A DNA stretch of 64,000 nt, taken from positions 1,147,413,007-1,147,477,006 of the forward strand of contig CM062807.1 of NCBI GenBank assembly GCA_031772625.1, in the 5' to 3' direction. The notes beneath the pieces were generated by a model. The model was not told the DNA's origin. It made no database searches and saw only the letters and a list, made by a program, of their open reading frames with translations. This document shows positions 12,395 through 23,336 of this stretch, one piece after another (the first letter of the stretch is position 1; each line of letters opens with the position of its first letter). This DNA comes from Pinus tabuliformis. Its lineage: Eukaryota > Streptophyta > Pinopsida > Pinales > Pinaceae. Both the position numbers and the translations under genes were made by a program.

Positions 12395-12551
12395 CGAGCG
12401 AAACCCCATAGATTAGGGTTAGCTGCACCCCTCAAACCCGTGTGAGCCCCCCGCTACGCAATCGGCGCAACGAAGGGGGGCTCCGCCCCCCGTCTAACCC
12501 CCTGGTTAACTACGTGGGTTAGTCGTGGAAAGAATATAACACAACCCAACA
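12395..12551 (-). repeat. Copia 5' LTR, truncated
   Basis: Matches the 3' LTR from its TGTTGGGTTGTG start for about 155 bp, including the GC hairpin at 12475-12491, then homology ends. No TGGTATCAGAGC-type primer-binding site is visible between 12395 and the gag start at 12333. An internal deletion most likely removed the rest of the LTR and the primer site. Confidence 0.7.
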
Positions 12552-12614
12552 CTTTTTCATCTCTATGTATGGTTATATCTTTAATTTGTTGCATTAGTGT
12601 TTAAATCTAGATCA
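12552..12614 (+). repeat. Gypsy-1 3' LTR, last part
   Basis: Aligns with the end of the gypsy-2 LTR (15890-15951): shared words include CATCTCT, TTATATCT and the terminal TCTAGATCA. It is therefore the continuation of the LTR interrupted by the Copia element. The next base starts gypsy-2 coding sequence with no spacer. Confidence 0.75.
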
Positions 12615-13850
12615 TCCAACCACTCTAACAGAGTTACGCAACTTTCTGGGTCTTGCCAATTTCTACCACAGGTTTATGTTGGGTTTCTCTCATATCACTT
12701 GGTATTTGAGTCAAGTTACCAAGGGCAGAGTGAAAGCAAAGTTCTTCTGGTTTGAATCCCAAAACAAGGCATTTGTCGAATTGAAGCATCACCTCTACTC
12801 TACACCATTGCTCACATTACCAGACCTACAACAACCATTTGAGATTGAGACAGATGCCTCCGACTATGCTATGGTGGTATTTCTTACTTAGAAAAGGGAT
12901 CGAGTGGCATATCACAGTGAGATACTTTCAGACGCATTTTGAAAGTATCCCACCTAAGACAAAGAGATGTATTCTATGATGTAGACTTGCTGAAAATGGA
13001 AGCATTACATTTTGGGGAAGGAAACAATCATCCACATAGACCATTGACCCTTGCAGTTCATACAGACATAAGGACAATTGAAAAACGATCACCATCAGAA
13101 ATGGTCCACATATTTGCAAAAGTTCCATTTGAACATCAAGTACAAGAAGAGAAACAACAATATTGTTGTAGATTGTCTCATCCGACCACTAGTTATGGTG
13201 TTGACCACTATGCTCGACTCTTGTGAACATGATACTTCGGGGTGGCCGCGTCTTTACACGAGCGATCCAAAATTCAGCAACACATACTAGATGCTCCTAT
13301 AAGGCAATTAAGTTCTACATTCTCACTTCCAACACACACTATTTTTTCAAGGAGGACACCTATTTGTTCCTTCAAGCGAACGTGCCAATATGATTTGGGA
13401 GGCGCACTATAGTGGGATTGTTGGACATTTCAGAGTAGAGAAAATAGTGGTAATGTTATATAAATATTCCTATTGGTTGAACCTTCGACAAGATGTTAGG
13501 AAGTACATAAGATCTTGCACTTCCTGATCCATTTCCAAAATGACAATTAAGAAGCAATGCCTATATACTCCTCTACCTACTCCTAGTCAGCCCTAGGAAT
13601 CCATCTCCATGGATTACATGTCAGGCCTTCCTTCTATCAAGCATGGAAACGAATGTGTTTTCATGGTCGTCGACAGATTCTCTAAGATAGTCATTCTAGC
13701 GGCCTACAAGAAGAGAATCAAAACACAATCCACTATTACTCTCTTCTTTTAATGAGTGTGGGTACACTTTGGGATCCCATAGTCCATTATCTCAGAATGG
13801 GATAGTAGGTTCTTGAGTACATTTTGGTCAAGCCTCTGGCTGATGATGGA
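12615..13850 (+). pseudogene. Gypsy-2 RT end, RNase H and integrase start
   Basis: Same chromovirus family as gypsy-1. The sequence begins abruptly inside RT at the position equivalent to about 5205 in gypsy-1 (FLGLANFY). 12676-12891 covers the RT end and RNase H entry, 13078-13290 the RNase H end and linker. From about 13380 the integrase zinc region and core can be read, with the first catalytic Asp kept (SMDYMSGLP) and the second in SEWDSRF. Many stops and frame changes are present. The core is interrupted at 13850 by a foldback element and resumes at 14473. The start next to the gypsy-1 LTR end suggests that gypsy-1 inserted into gypsy-2 and the left part was later lost. Confidence 0.8.
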
Positions 13851-13852
13851 TC

Positions 13853-14472
13853 ATTAGAGAAATTTTGAGGTCTAAAATGGCCTCCTAAGAAAAATGTACA
13901 ACCAAAATAAAATTTATAAGAACCAATAGGATTCAAGATGATGATGTCAATCATGGGGTATGATTCACCATTTTTGGAGTAAAAAAGTAAAATGATTAAA
14001 AAATAATAAAACTACTTTTTCAACTTGTATTTTCAACTTATCTCCCTAAGGTTTTACTCAAATTTTGAGTGGGAGTACTCATTAGATGCAAAATTTAATT
14101 CATCATCCAAGGAGTAGCCATCTTGCATACTTTCGATGGACCCTTCTACAATAAAAATGAGAAATTCATGAAAAAATGTGATTGCAATCATGTTTTTCAT
14201 GTATCTCATTTTTCGTGTAGCGGAGTCCATCGAAATTATGCAACATGGGTAGTCCTTGGATGAGGAATCAAATTATGCATCCAACGAGCGTTTCCACTCG
14301 AAATTTGAGTAAACCCATAGGGAGATAAGTTGAAAATACGAGTTGAAGAGATAGTTTTTTCTTTTCTCCCTCTAAAATTTGATGATGTAGTCTAATTTTA
14401 TTTTATTATTTCTAGTATTATTTTATAATTTCCTTAGGAGGCCCATTTTAGACCTCAAAATTCTCCTAATTA
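13853..14472. mobile_element. 620-bp foldback MITE inserted in gypsy-2 integrase
   Basis: The whole insert is one long imperfect inverted repeat. The outer arms (from ATTAGAGAAATTTTGAGGTC on the left, ATTAGGAGAATTTTGAGGTC in reverse complement on the right) match well. The inner 140 bp per arm (13990-14190 against 14190-14370) also match, for instance GATGGAC and CATCCAAGGA with their complements. The apex is at about 14190 (GATTGCAATC), so there is almost no spacer. It has no coding capacity. Compared with gypsy-1, it interrupts otherwise colinear integrase sequence. Target duplication is ambiguous (TA or TTA-like), so the superfamily cannot be fixed. Confidence 0.8.
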
Positions 14473-15337
14473 CCAATCTCACTAAGTCCATGACCTTCCA
14501 CCCCCAAACTGACGGCCAAACAAAGGTCTTCAACAAGATGATCATGCACATTTTGTGCATGTACAACTCGAAGCATCCACACACATGGAATTAAATCCTC
14601 CCCTATGCCCAACATAACTACCACAAAGCCCTCCATAGCTCAACATGAGACAGGCCCTTTCAGGTGGGATTAGGATTCCAGCCACTATGTCACATTGATG
14701 TGGCCATACCATTTGCAGCTACTCAGGAAGATTAAGCTCATGTCTAGTCCGAGGCTGACAAGGTTAACAACTTCATTGAGCACATTCAACTCGTCCCCCA
14801 GCAGGTCCATGACATATCTGACAGAGCCAATTTTAAGTACAAGTAGCGTCATGATCAACATCGGGTGCCACACATGTTCCAGGTGGGGAACAAAGTTTGG
14901 TTACATTTGTAGAAGGAGTGCCTCGCTAGCCCCCACCACAAGCTTTGCCTGATCTGATATGCAACATACATCATCACCAAGGATGTAGGGTACAATTCCT
15001 TCAAGATCAGCATTCCACTATTCCTTGTCTTGCACCCAATATTTATTGTGGACCGATTCCGACCATACTTTTTCCCATTGTTGGACACAACCGATGTTGT
15101 TGAGCAACTGACACTAACAAATCAGATGATGCATCGAATAGGACAAAACTGATAGGATCATGGACACACAGATCAAGAACCCTCGCCAATATAGGATACA
15201 ACTATATTGAGTTGTCAAAGCAGGCCAACTCCTTCACTGGGGCAAGTGGTTCACAAGGGACTAGGTTCAATAGAAATTTCCTCACCTCATGGAGGCTTTG
15301 CACGTAATGGGGGCCATTACTTCCAGTGGGGGAGGAA
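14473..15337 (+). pseudogene. Gypsy-2 integrase end and C-terminal tail
   Basis: Continues the core after the MITE with TFHPQTDGQTKV, in which the catalytic Glu is replaced by Lys. It then has the region equivalent to gypsy-1 6640-7300 (FQVGLGFQPLCHIDV, then HQHRVPHMFQVG and the LHPIF linker). Every part is broken by stops. The polypurine tract is at 15327-15337 (GTGGGGGAGGAA context) and adjoins the LTR. Confidence 0.75.
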
Positions 15338-15951
15338 TGATCTAGGTGGATATTGGTGGCCACCCACCTATTCCACCTATACCTCCAGTCATTTTAATCA
15401 ATTTCCTTGATCATAGCAACATTTACTATTTTTAGCATTTTTTGAGGACCTAAACTTTCAGAGTTGTTTTGACCCCCTAAACGACATTTTTTTGAGGTCT
15501 CCAATAGGCTGTAATTATGAGTCTATCATAAAGCTTGCATTACTTAGAGAGATATTTCTAACAAGGTATCATATGTGCCAAACGAAGATCATATGACCAA
15601 GTTACGACCTCGGGAATTTGGCTTCCCAACTAACCCCAACAGGGCCTACAAACTCTTGGTATTCCATCTCCAGGGTTAGGATTTTGGGTTGTTTAGGGTT
15701 TCCCTTTGTTGTTCAATAATAAAAAGGCCCTTGAGCCTCATTTTAAGATAATTCATAGTCATGTAGCCACCACATATCTTCTCAGAGATAAGCTATCATT
15801 GCCCAAGTTAATTTATTTCCATTCCCTTGTAAGCATATTTCAATTCTTTGATATTAATGAAATGAAGATTTATTTCTGCTACATCTCTGTGTTTATGCTT
15901 ATATCTGTCATTTTTTTTCATTCTTGCATAAGTCTAGATCACCTTTCCATT
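15338..15951 (+). repeat. Gypsy-2 3' LTR
   Basis: Runs from TGATCTAGG to TCTAGATCA, so the ends form a short inverted repeat. It is about 614 bp and colinear with the split gypsy-1 LTR. The right boundary is confirmed because the next bases match the interior of the element A LTR (CCTTTCC at 37873). Confidence 0.8.
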
Positions 15952-16506
15952 TCCAGATAGCCATGGCATGATGCGGTTCTTTACTTGGTTGAGTTGGATT
16001 GCTAGAAGGTTTTGAAGCTGAGTGGGGTGGTCTTAGGAAAATTCCCAAAGGCCTAGGAATACCTTGTGCGATATATGGTGAAATATAAAATAAAGCCTAA
16101 GGGTGGAGATGAGAAAAATCCTCATGGTTTAGGTGGAGAGATCCAAAGGCGTCTGTGCTTGTTTAGTACATAAGGATCCCTTAACCAATATATGGCAAGA
16201 CTACGACAAAGTCTGGTAGTGTATGTTTATTGTTTGGGCCTAGGAATCCCTTGGTTAGTATATGGTGGGATACACAGTAAAGCTTGGTTGTATAGATGAG
16301 GGTTTCAAGATTAGGAATCCCTTGACCAGTATTGGAGGGGTAAAGTCCTTGTTGGTGTTATTGTGAGTCCCACATTCATGCTTGGAATATGGCACGTGGG
16401 TGATTGGCAGAAAGAAAGATTTGGTTCAACCCAATCTATGGTCAGGTGGGATGTGGAAATACTTGACTTGGTTGGATTTTTCATATATTAGTAAGAACTC
16501 TTTTTA
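15952..16506 (+). repeat. Element A 5' LTR, fragment 1
   Basis: Matches the element A 3' LTR from 37873 to about 38450 (for example GTGGGGTGGTCTTAGG, CCCAAAGGCCTAGGAAT, TTCAACCCAATCTAT). The first roughly 400 bp of the LTR are missing on the left, where gypsy-2 abuts. On the right, element B is inserted after 16506, flanked by TTTTA here and TTTTC after 31640. Confidence 0.8.
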
Positions 16507-17799
16507 TAATCTAGGAGGATCTCAAAGTACAAGTGGCCTTAAAAATATCTCAAAAATAAAAGTGGTTAGATGTCAGCAAAAACAAAACTAGATCAAAGTG
16601 ATCATCACCCTTATTCCAACGGTGTAAATGACACTCAAATCTGAGTTTTTATGGACAAGTGGTAGACTTAAGGAGGCAGCTAATTGACCGGGACCAATGC
16701 TCATAATCCAGCTCCTGAGAGCGGCAAATTTTTGGGATGATTAATTTGTTTATGACCCCTTAATTTTGGAAATAATCAAATGTATACCATTGGTTAATGT
16801 AAAAACAAAAAAATATAAAAATGGGGGGCGGGTTGTCACCCCTACACCCCCACTCCGCATATCTCCAAACATTATGTATTTAATTGGCAACAGTTGGGTC
16901 GAGGCTGTGTGGTGCGGACCCTGCCCACCATATATATATAGGGGATACTGGCAGGGCTCGAACCCACCCAAACCACGTGTCTGGCCCCCACCAGGGGGTC
17001 TCACAAATCAGTCAACACACACACACATATATAGATATGCAATGGAAACGGTTAACAAACAACAATTGGTTAAAAGGTGGGTGCGACAGTCACATGGTTG
17101 CATATCTCGGTGGGTGTAGCAGTCACAAAACTGCACACTAACATTTCACATGTTGTTCAAACAAAATTCCAAAGTGGGAGAGTCGATGGGGTTTTAACCC
17201 CCGACCTCCCAGCCATGAATCCTCCGACGAACCACTCTGCTACAAGTGGCGGCTTTGTAAAGTCTTCCACCTCTCTACCATATAAATTTATTTTTTCGCA
17301 GATGCTCGGGGGTGAACCAGTGGATCAAAGAGATGATAGGCAGAACAATTAACTAGGCAGAGGCTGGAACCTTTCCTAGGGAATCTTTGGGATATTAGAA
17401 AGATTCCCTCGGGTGTAGAAGGTGACTTTATTAGAATTGGACAAATTTATAGTCGATTTTGCACTACTCAGTGCTAGGAATTCAGTGGTGGTGTTAGTTC
17501 TAGCATCTGGGCTCTCCATTTTCGGTCATCTTCCAACTTGGATGTATAAGGGTCTTTATGTAAATTTTTCTTGTACTTATTCTCTTTGATGCCACTTAAT
17601 AAAAGAAGGCCTCCCCACTGTTGAGCAGGGCCTAGAGACGTAGCCCACATTGGGTGAAATTCATAATCAAATTCTTGTGTCGTGATCTCATGATTTTTAT
17701 GTTCTTTCCTCTTCATTTTATGTGCTTTTAGTTTTCCTAGTTAACATGCTCTGTAATATGTAATTCTTTATGCATCTTTAAGCAAAAGATCTTGGATCA
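16507..17799 (+). repeat. Element B 5' LTR
   Basis: Starts TAATCTAGGAGG (mutated from TGATCCAGGAGG of the 3' copy) and ends CTTGGATCA. The two LTRs share long stretches such as CTCAAAGTACAAGTGGCC and AGACGTAGCCCACATTGGG. It contains a (CA)n/(TA)n stretch near 17015-17035 and a tRNA-like module on the minus strand at 17190-17242. Confidence 0.85.
17190..17242 (-). promoter_or_regulatory. tRNA-like A box and B box (Pol III type), antisense in 5' LTR of B
   Basis: On the minus strand TAGCAGAGTGG (17242-17232) fits the RNA polymerase III A-box consensus. GGGTTAAAACC (17200-17190) resembles the B box and sits in a GGGG/CCCC stem with a 7-base loop like a T arm. The start-to-start distance is 42 bases, as in a tRNA gene. 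The same module with the same spacing is in the 3' LTR. No acceptor stem is seen, so this is a tRNA-derived or SINE-like head, not a tRNA gene. Confidence 0.5.
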
Positions 17800-17803
17800 A
17801 ATT

Positions 17804-17818
17804 TGGTATTAGAGTAGG
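17804..17818 (+). other. Element B primer-binding site
   Basis: TGGTATTAGAGTAGG begins four bases after the LTR end. It matches the initiator tRNA-Met complement common in chromoviruses (TGGTATCAGAGC) with a T for C change. Confidence 0.75.
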
Positions 17819-17993
17819 TCTTTTTCGATGCAAATTGAATGAGTTTATGCTAACCAAGAACGAGATCCAAAGAGGCGAAGGAAAGCTTACGTTCTTTGAA
17901 CCCGAAGCGGGGCGTGCACCATGAAGAAGAAACATGGAAGATGGGGAAGTTTGTTGGGAAGAAGAGCAAAATTATCACAAATATTTCTACAAA

Positions 17994-18990
17994 ATGGTAG
18001 ATAAAGTTGACAAGTTGTTTGCATAGTATGAGAAGACAATCAAGCACGAGAAGAAAGAGGCAGAGGACCATGGATCAGTAAATCATGGAGGTAGTGGAGA
18101 AGATCCCCCTTCGTTTCCATCTTCTAGTGATATTTCTTCTTCTTCTTCTTCTTCTTCTTCTTCTTCTTCTCATCACTCTAATAGACATCATAGACATGCA
18201 TCTAAGAAACCATTTTTTAAGCTAGAAGCAAAGTTTGATTTGCCCATGTATAATGGAGAATGTAATGCAGAAAAAACTAAACAATTTGATTAGACAGTTC
18301 AAGATTTAATTCTGGATTAACCAAATCAAGGAAGATGAGGAAAAGATCCATTTAGCATCTCTTCGAGCGAGTGGCACCGCTCATGTTTGGTGGGAGAGCA
18401 AGTTGCAGAAAGGCAACAAAAAATTGGGTAACCTTCTTTCTTCTTGGTCCAATTTTGTTTCTGCATTGAAATATCAGTTTTACCCTTTGGGTTATAAAAA
18501 AATGCATTAATGGAATGGTAATATTTAAGACAAGGAAAAGGTAAAAATGTGCAAAGCTTCACTGAAGAATTTAGAAAACAAGCATTGAATTTGGGCATTT
18601 CACTAGATTCACCCGAGACTGTAACTAAGTATATTGGTGCTTTACATAGTTACATAAGACATTCATTGTTATTGTTTGAGCCTACTACTATTGATGCAGC
18701 CAGTGTGAAGGCCATTCACCTTGAAAGCAGGGCAAGAATGACAGAGATGATCAAGCCAAGAAATCACCTTTCAAACCTCATAATGGCAAGTTCAAAGGGA
18801 AATGCAAGGGAAAGGATAAGAATACAACAACAACCAAGAAAGAAGAAGGATCAAATCCATCTTGCACTCACTACAAGAAGGAAGGTCATGATGATAACCA
18901 TTGATTGAAATTTCATCTCGAAATGAAACCAAAGAGATTTGGTGGAAAGGGAAAGTAGAAGACAATGGCAACCATGCAATAGGACCTTGG
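17994..18990 (+). pseudogene. Element B Gag
   Basis: Gag capsid protein of a chromovirus. A plausible start is the ATG at 17994. It leads through a run of twelve Ser codons (18135-18170) into the capsid domain (KFDLPMYNGECNAEK), continuing in other frames with a PLGYK-like stretch and, in 18549-18908, QSFTEEFRKQALNLGI and IGALHSYIRHSLLL. A damaged zinc knuckle follows (CTHYKKEGHDDNH; the second Cys is Tyr and the last Cys is replaced by a stop). At least four frame changes or stops inactivate it. The gag type, with a YIRH-like C-terminal domain, fits the same lineage as the pol region downstream. Confidence 0.75.
18135..18170 (+). repeat. (TCT)12 microsatellite inside gag
   Basis: Twelve uninterrupted TCT units that read as poly-Ser in the gag frame. 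Such a perfect run inside an otherwise decayed gag is probably a later slippage expansion. Confidence 0.85.
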
Positions 18991-19139
18991 ATCCAATTCC
19001 AATAATGAGACATTGATCAAAACAGTGGGTACAAAAGGTACTCTTTATCTTCATTCTAATTCTCAATCACAGGAAAGTACAAGTTTTTGAATGATCCTAT
19101 TACTAATGAATGAAAGAGAATTTAATTTTTCCACATTAG

Positions 19140-20410
19140 AGTCATTATAAAACATACTAAATTGGAAACCTTGTTTGATTCGGGTTCACAAGCACACTTA
19201 ATTTCAGAATCCTTGGTTAAAAAGTTAGGCTTAGATACCAAGCCTCATCCGAGACTATACTTGCTTGGTTGGGTGTGTAATAAAGCATAATTACATGTAA
19301 CCAATCAGTGTAGAGCTAGATTTGTGATTGCTTCCAAACTAATTGATGAGGTAGATCTTGATGTTGTACCTTTGGATATCTGTGGTATTGTATTGGGGAG
19401 TCTGTATCTGTATGACAAGAAAGCAATTTTATTTCGACATAAGAACAAATACCACATCAAAAAAGATGGGGTAGAATACATTGTCAAAGCTCATTGTACC
19501 AAAGTCAGTGCCAACCTTGTAAGTGCAGGTCAGATGAAGAGATTGGTGAATTCCAGCAAAGGGTGCATGCTCATGGTTGTGAGAGAAAAAGATGCAGAGA
19601 CATCTGATGCTTTCCAAGGTTGTGATCCTATTCATAAAAAGGAATTATGTGAAATTGTTTCTAACTATGATGAGTTGTTTTAGGAACCAAGAGGGTTTCC
19701 CCCAAAATGGGAAATCCAACATGAGATTCACTTGCAACATGATGTTCCTTTGCCGAACATTGGTATGTATAAAATGCCTTCTATCGAGATGGAGGAGATC
19801 AAGAAACAGGTGCAGGAGTTGTTGAACCAAGGGGTCATCAGAACAAATTCTTCTCCATGTGGCTCACTGATCATGTTGGTGCCAAAGAAAGATGGCACAT
19901 GGAGGATGTGCATAGATTACGGGAACTAAACAAAATAATGGTGAAAAATTGACACCCTCTCCCTCACATTGATGATTTGTTAGATTAGTTGAAAAATTCT
20001 ATCTATTTCACAAAAATGGACTTGCACAATGGTTATCAGTAGGTCAGGATTGTAGAGAAGGACATATGGAAGGTTGCATTCAAGACAAAGAAGGGGTTGC
20101 TCAAATGGATGGTGATGCCATTCGGATTGTGCAATTTTATGACCACATTCATGAGGGATATGAATGATATTTTTAGGCCTTTTCTTGCTTATTTTGTACT
20201 TGTATATTTGGATGATATTCTTGTTTTCAGTAGGAAATGGGATGAACATGTGTGTCATGTTAAGAAAGTGCTTGATGTTTTGAAAAAATAAAAGTTGTAA
20301 CTAAAAATGTCAAAATGTGAGTTTGGGAAAACCTCTTTGGTTTATTTAGGTCACATTGTCATTGGTGGACAATTAAAAATAGATCCCCCTAAAGTTGATG
20401 TTATTGTAAA
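19140..20410 (+). pseudogene. Element B protease and reverse transcriptase (5' part)
   Basis: Protease: the catalytic triad context reads FDSGSQAHLIS near 19180-19205. Open stretch 19324-19683 is the protease-RT linker. RT: 19732-19929 contains the finger region (VIRTNSSPCGSLIMLVPKKD, WRMCIDYG). After a stop, FTKMDLHNGYQ keeps the first catalytic Asp, and 20097-20291 holds MPFGLCNF and the intact YLDD box (VYLDDILVFS). The thumb continues to 20410, where element C interrupts at a codon inside the segment that resumes at 28228 (WPKPTNITEVRSFLG). Scattered stops make it inactive, but both RT catalytic motifs are preserved. Confidence 0.85.
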
Positions 20411-20415
20411 GTGGT

Positions 20416-21417
20416 TGTTACAGGGAAAAGAGTCTATGCAGAACTGCTAATCCCACTAAGGCGTGGTAGCTACCTTAGAAACAAACAAAGTAAAACTACT
20501 TCCATTTTCCTTTATGAAAGATAGATGAGAGAAGAATAAAGGAGACCAACCTCTGTCTTGCGCTTGGTTCCTTGCTCGATTCCTCTCTCTTCTGATAGTC
20601 CTTTCCTACTTGCTTCCTTGTATACCCATCTTTACAGAGTACCTGTAGAATCAAAGCACCATAACACTATACGAGAACATGGATCTATTATCATAAACAA
20701 TCTAGGATCAAATGTAAATTGACGATGCAAATGCACAAAACATAGATTACCCAAGAGTATGGAGGAAAACTTGAATAGATTTATTGATAATCAAGAAAGA
20801 GCCAAGAGAGTTACAACCAGTTGTTCTGACCCAGCATCATCCTATCAGCAAGTAAACCCTTCTTCACCTCATGGAAAGCTTAGATCACCCAACACTATGA
20901 TCTTGCCTCAAGAAACCAATAGCAATTCCTTACAAGATGCAAAATTTCAGCCTTTGGATCTCTGGGATGAGGGATCCATATATAGATATCTGTAAGGGAG
21001 ATGATTCAGCTTGTGATTTGATTAGTGTCTTCCCTCTAATAGTTCTTGCTTCCACTTGGAGATTAAGGATCTCTTACTCATCCTTGGTCGAATTCAGAGA
21101 GGCAAGTGTCACAGGAGAAGTTTCTGGAAGATTCCATGCTTTTCCACCTCGCAGATTGACACTACCATTTGTCTCTTCTCGCCCATCGCACCCCATAGAA
21201 GGGATTTTTGAAATGAAATGCACCCACTGAGTGTACTTAGGTGAGATGAAATGCACTTTGCCTATGGAGCAAGTGAAATGATCCTATTTTGACCAGTTCT
21301 GAGTATCAGTTGACCTTGTTCCTTTAGGGGTTGGAACAACACTTTTAGGGACTTAGGAGCCCTTGGTTTATGGACATTTTATGCTTTGGGTTGCAGTGCC
21401 CAAAAATGTCTATAACA
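20416..21417 (-). repeat. Element C 3' LTR
   Basis: 1002 bp. Colinear with the 5' LTR except for a block of about 34 bp (around 28075-28110 in the other copy) that is absent here. It includes a TATATA stretch near 20975-20985. A short plus-strand frame (20759-20995) is present in both LTR copies but accumulates amino-acid changes and runs against the element's direction, so it is not taken as a gene. Confidence 0.85.
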
Positions 21418-21431
21418 GTTGCCCCCTAAAG
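21418..21431 (-). other. Element C polypurine tract
   Basis: Minus strand CTTTAGGGGGCAAC directly before the LTR start. It is the expected primer for plus-strand DNA synthesis and fixes the minus orientation together with the primer-binding site. Confidence 0.65.
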
Positions 21432-22597
21432 CATGACGTCGTTAATCTTTTTTGATGTCGGGTGAAATGCTTTATCATGAGGATTCGAAGTTCTTTCAAG
21501 CTAGGAGGAGACCTGTAATAAGATACAATACAATACATTATCTTCATAATATTTTCATGAGCTAGCTGAGGCGGGCATTCCCATGCTCAGCTTTATAAAT
21601 TCTTTTTCATGTACATAGGACAGGCAATCGTCTGAGTGTAGACTGATGATTCTGGAGGAGCCATCATCCCATAGATTGGATGATTATCTGTGCAGCAACG
21701 ATGTACATTTGATGTCTTTATTTTCCTGAATATATATCGCAGGCCGGATGGATGAAACTAGATCCAGGGTCTTCAATCTCGTTCGATCTTCACTCAAAGC
21801 AAAATTCGATCCATGTGAGAGATGTTTTGGAGTTGAACATGGAAAGACATCGCCTGATTACCAGTCAATGCTGTAAGCTGTTAACAGGCGCGAGAGGAAT
21901 CACCGATAATGATAATGATCATCAAGGTACTGCAGTACAATTCACGTGGTGTGAATAAAGGAATTGACGTCGAACACCACGCAAAATCTTTCGGTCAAAG
22001 GCCATTGATGTAAACCTGTCTTCGGAATTGAGAAACTTGCCATTGAGGCATGCAAGTTTCAAAGTACTGAAATGGGTGTTCCTAGATCGACTTCTTGGAT
22101 AATGAGCTGATGTCGACAAGAAGTGATCCGTCATAGGAGGGCCTTAATGAATCCCACATCAATGACACAGAACAGAGCAAATGATTTTAATGGAGGTGAA
22201 AACGATCTGGTGATATAAGGTTCAGGGTGGTGGTCATGAAAGAATGGAGCGTAAATGTATTGCAGTGGGTGAGACACAGGTGAATTCTCAGAGTGACTTC
22301 TCTTGAACATATCGGCGACACTGACATGATGGATTGGTAGAATTAACCCCAAATGTGGATGGTGTGATGTGACCATGGTGATGTGACTGGTGAATGAAAC
22401 AACCCAACCCGACTTGGATGCGGAGTGAAAGTCTCATGTTCAAGAGCGACTTGCTACCAACAACGTTTCTTCAAGTTTTCTTCCCAATTTTCCCCAGTCA
22501 TTGCTGACCAGTACCTCTTTATTTTTGTCAAGCTTGAGGAGGATAACATATGCTTGTTCTATAATTTTCCCTTCGGGCAAACCCATTTCTATGTTTT

Positions 22598-22980
22598 AAC
22601 GAGCCTAGCAATAGTGAAACTCGTTCTTATCTGCCATGGACAAGTTTGTCGCTATTAGGTTTTAACGAGTTTAATGACAAAGATAACTCGGCCCTTTTCA
22701 ATTTTAGAGAGTCTGAAAAGGGATGTAAAGGAAACTCCAAAAATCCTTTTCGTCATCTAATCCCTTAAGTCCGAAAAATTATAAAACAATAGAGAAGGTA
22801 TGAATTTTCGATACTTTTAACGAGCCGAACAAAAAAAGCGCTCAATCTTTTTGTGTAATAATCCCTCAGGTCCAAAAAGATTAAAATATAAAGGAGGGAT
22901 AGCACTTCCAGTCCCTTTAACGAGCTGGAGAGGCCAATGGCTCGGCAATCTTTTCATATTTTATGAGTCAGTTGAAAAGA
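22598..22980 (-). repeat. Cluster of variable-stem hairpins in element C, part 1
   Basis: Inverted repeats seen: 22645-22657/22672-22681 (10 pairs with a 3-base bulge), 22692-22700/22714-22722 (9 perfect), 22746-22752/22772-22778 (6 of 7), 22844-22853/22873-22882 (10 perfect), 22906-22911/22925-22930, and 22949-22956/22973-22980 (8 perfect). Most loops carry TTTTAACGAG or TTTTANNGAGTC. Two carry TAATCCCT instead. Stem sequences differ between copies but stay complementary. Confidence 0.7.
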
Positions 22981-23288
22981 GCTTCAAGGAGACTCGTCTT
23001 TGAGGAATGAGTGATAAAATTGGGTAGTAGCTGATTCCAGGTAAGGTTTGGAATTTTCCAATCACGGCAGTGTTAAAGGATGGCTAATAGAATCACTCTT
23101 CGCAGCTGTTCCTCAAAAGGGGTAAACAATCAAATGGAGGTGAATGATCGGCCAATACAGAGTGGAGGTGATGATGGGAACACGACCAAGGCTTTAAAGG
23201 CTGAAGTACTACATTCACGATGGTTATTTACCGGGAATTGGTTCATTTTTTATTGAGCTTAAATTCTGGGGGAAACATTTGCTCATTG

Positions 23289-23336
23289 CTTATGTTTATC
23301 TTTTAACGAGCATGAAGTCCGTGTTAAAACTGCTCG
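23289..23336 (-). repeat. Variable-stem hairpin in element C, part 2
   Basis: CTTATG (23289-23294) faces CATGAAG (23311-23317) around a loop ending TTTTAACGAG. An overlapping GAGC/GCTC pair extends to 23336. Same motif as the cluster at 22.6-23.0 kb. Confidence 0.55.

Larger units (their letters stand above)
7875..12551 (-). mobile_element. Ty1/Copia LTR retrotransposon, minus strand, inserted in the gypsy-1 LTR
   Basis: A single Copia element read on the minus strand with the order LTR, gag, protease, integrase, RT, RNase H, LTR. The LTRs begin TGTTGGGTTGTG (minus strand) at 12551 and 8351. The polypurine tract (AAGTGGGAGAA on the minus strand) ends at 8352, next to the 3' LTR. The flanking gypsy-1 LTR continues on both sides when compared with gypsy-2, which fixes the insertion. 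The left end (7875, TG on plus) is inferred, and a clean 5-bp target duplication was not seen. All coding parts carry stops, so it is inactive. Confidence 0.85.

Noticed and set aside
17190-17242. Functional tRNA gene
   Set aside because: A and B boxes and a T-arm-like stem are present, but no acceptor stem, anticodon arm or terminator could be drawn.
16766-17352. Overlapping plus-strand ORFs of about 90-117 codons
   Set aside because: They lie within the 5' LTR of element B; the 3' LTR copy does not preserve them.
20759-20995. 78-codon plus-strand ORF present in both element C LTRs (also 27530-27766)
   Set aside because: It runs against the element's transcription, lies in LTR sequence, and about nine of the differences between copies change the amino acid. 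There is no sign of protein constraint.
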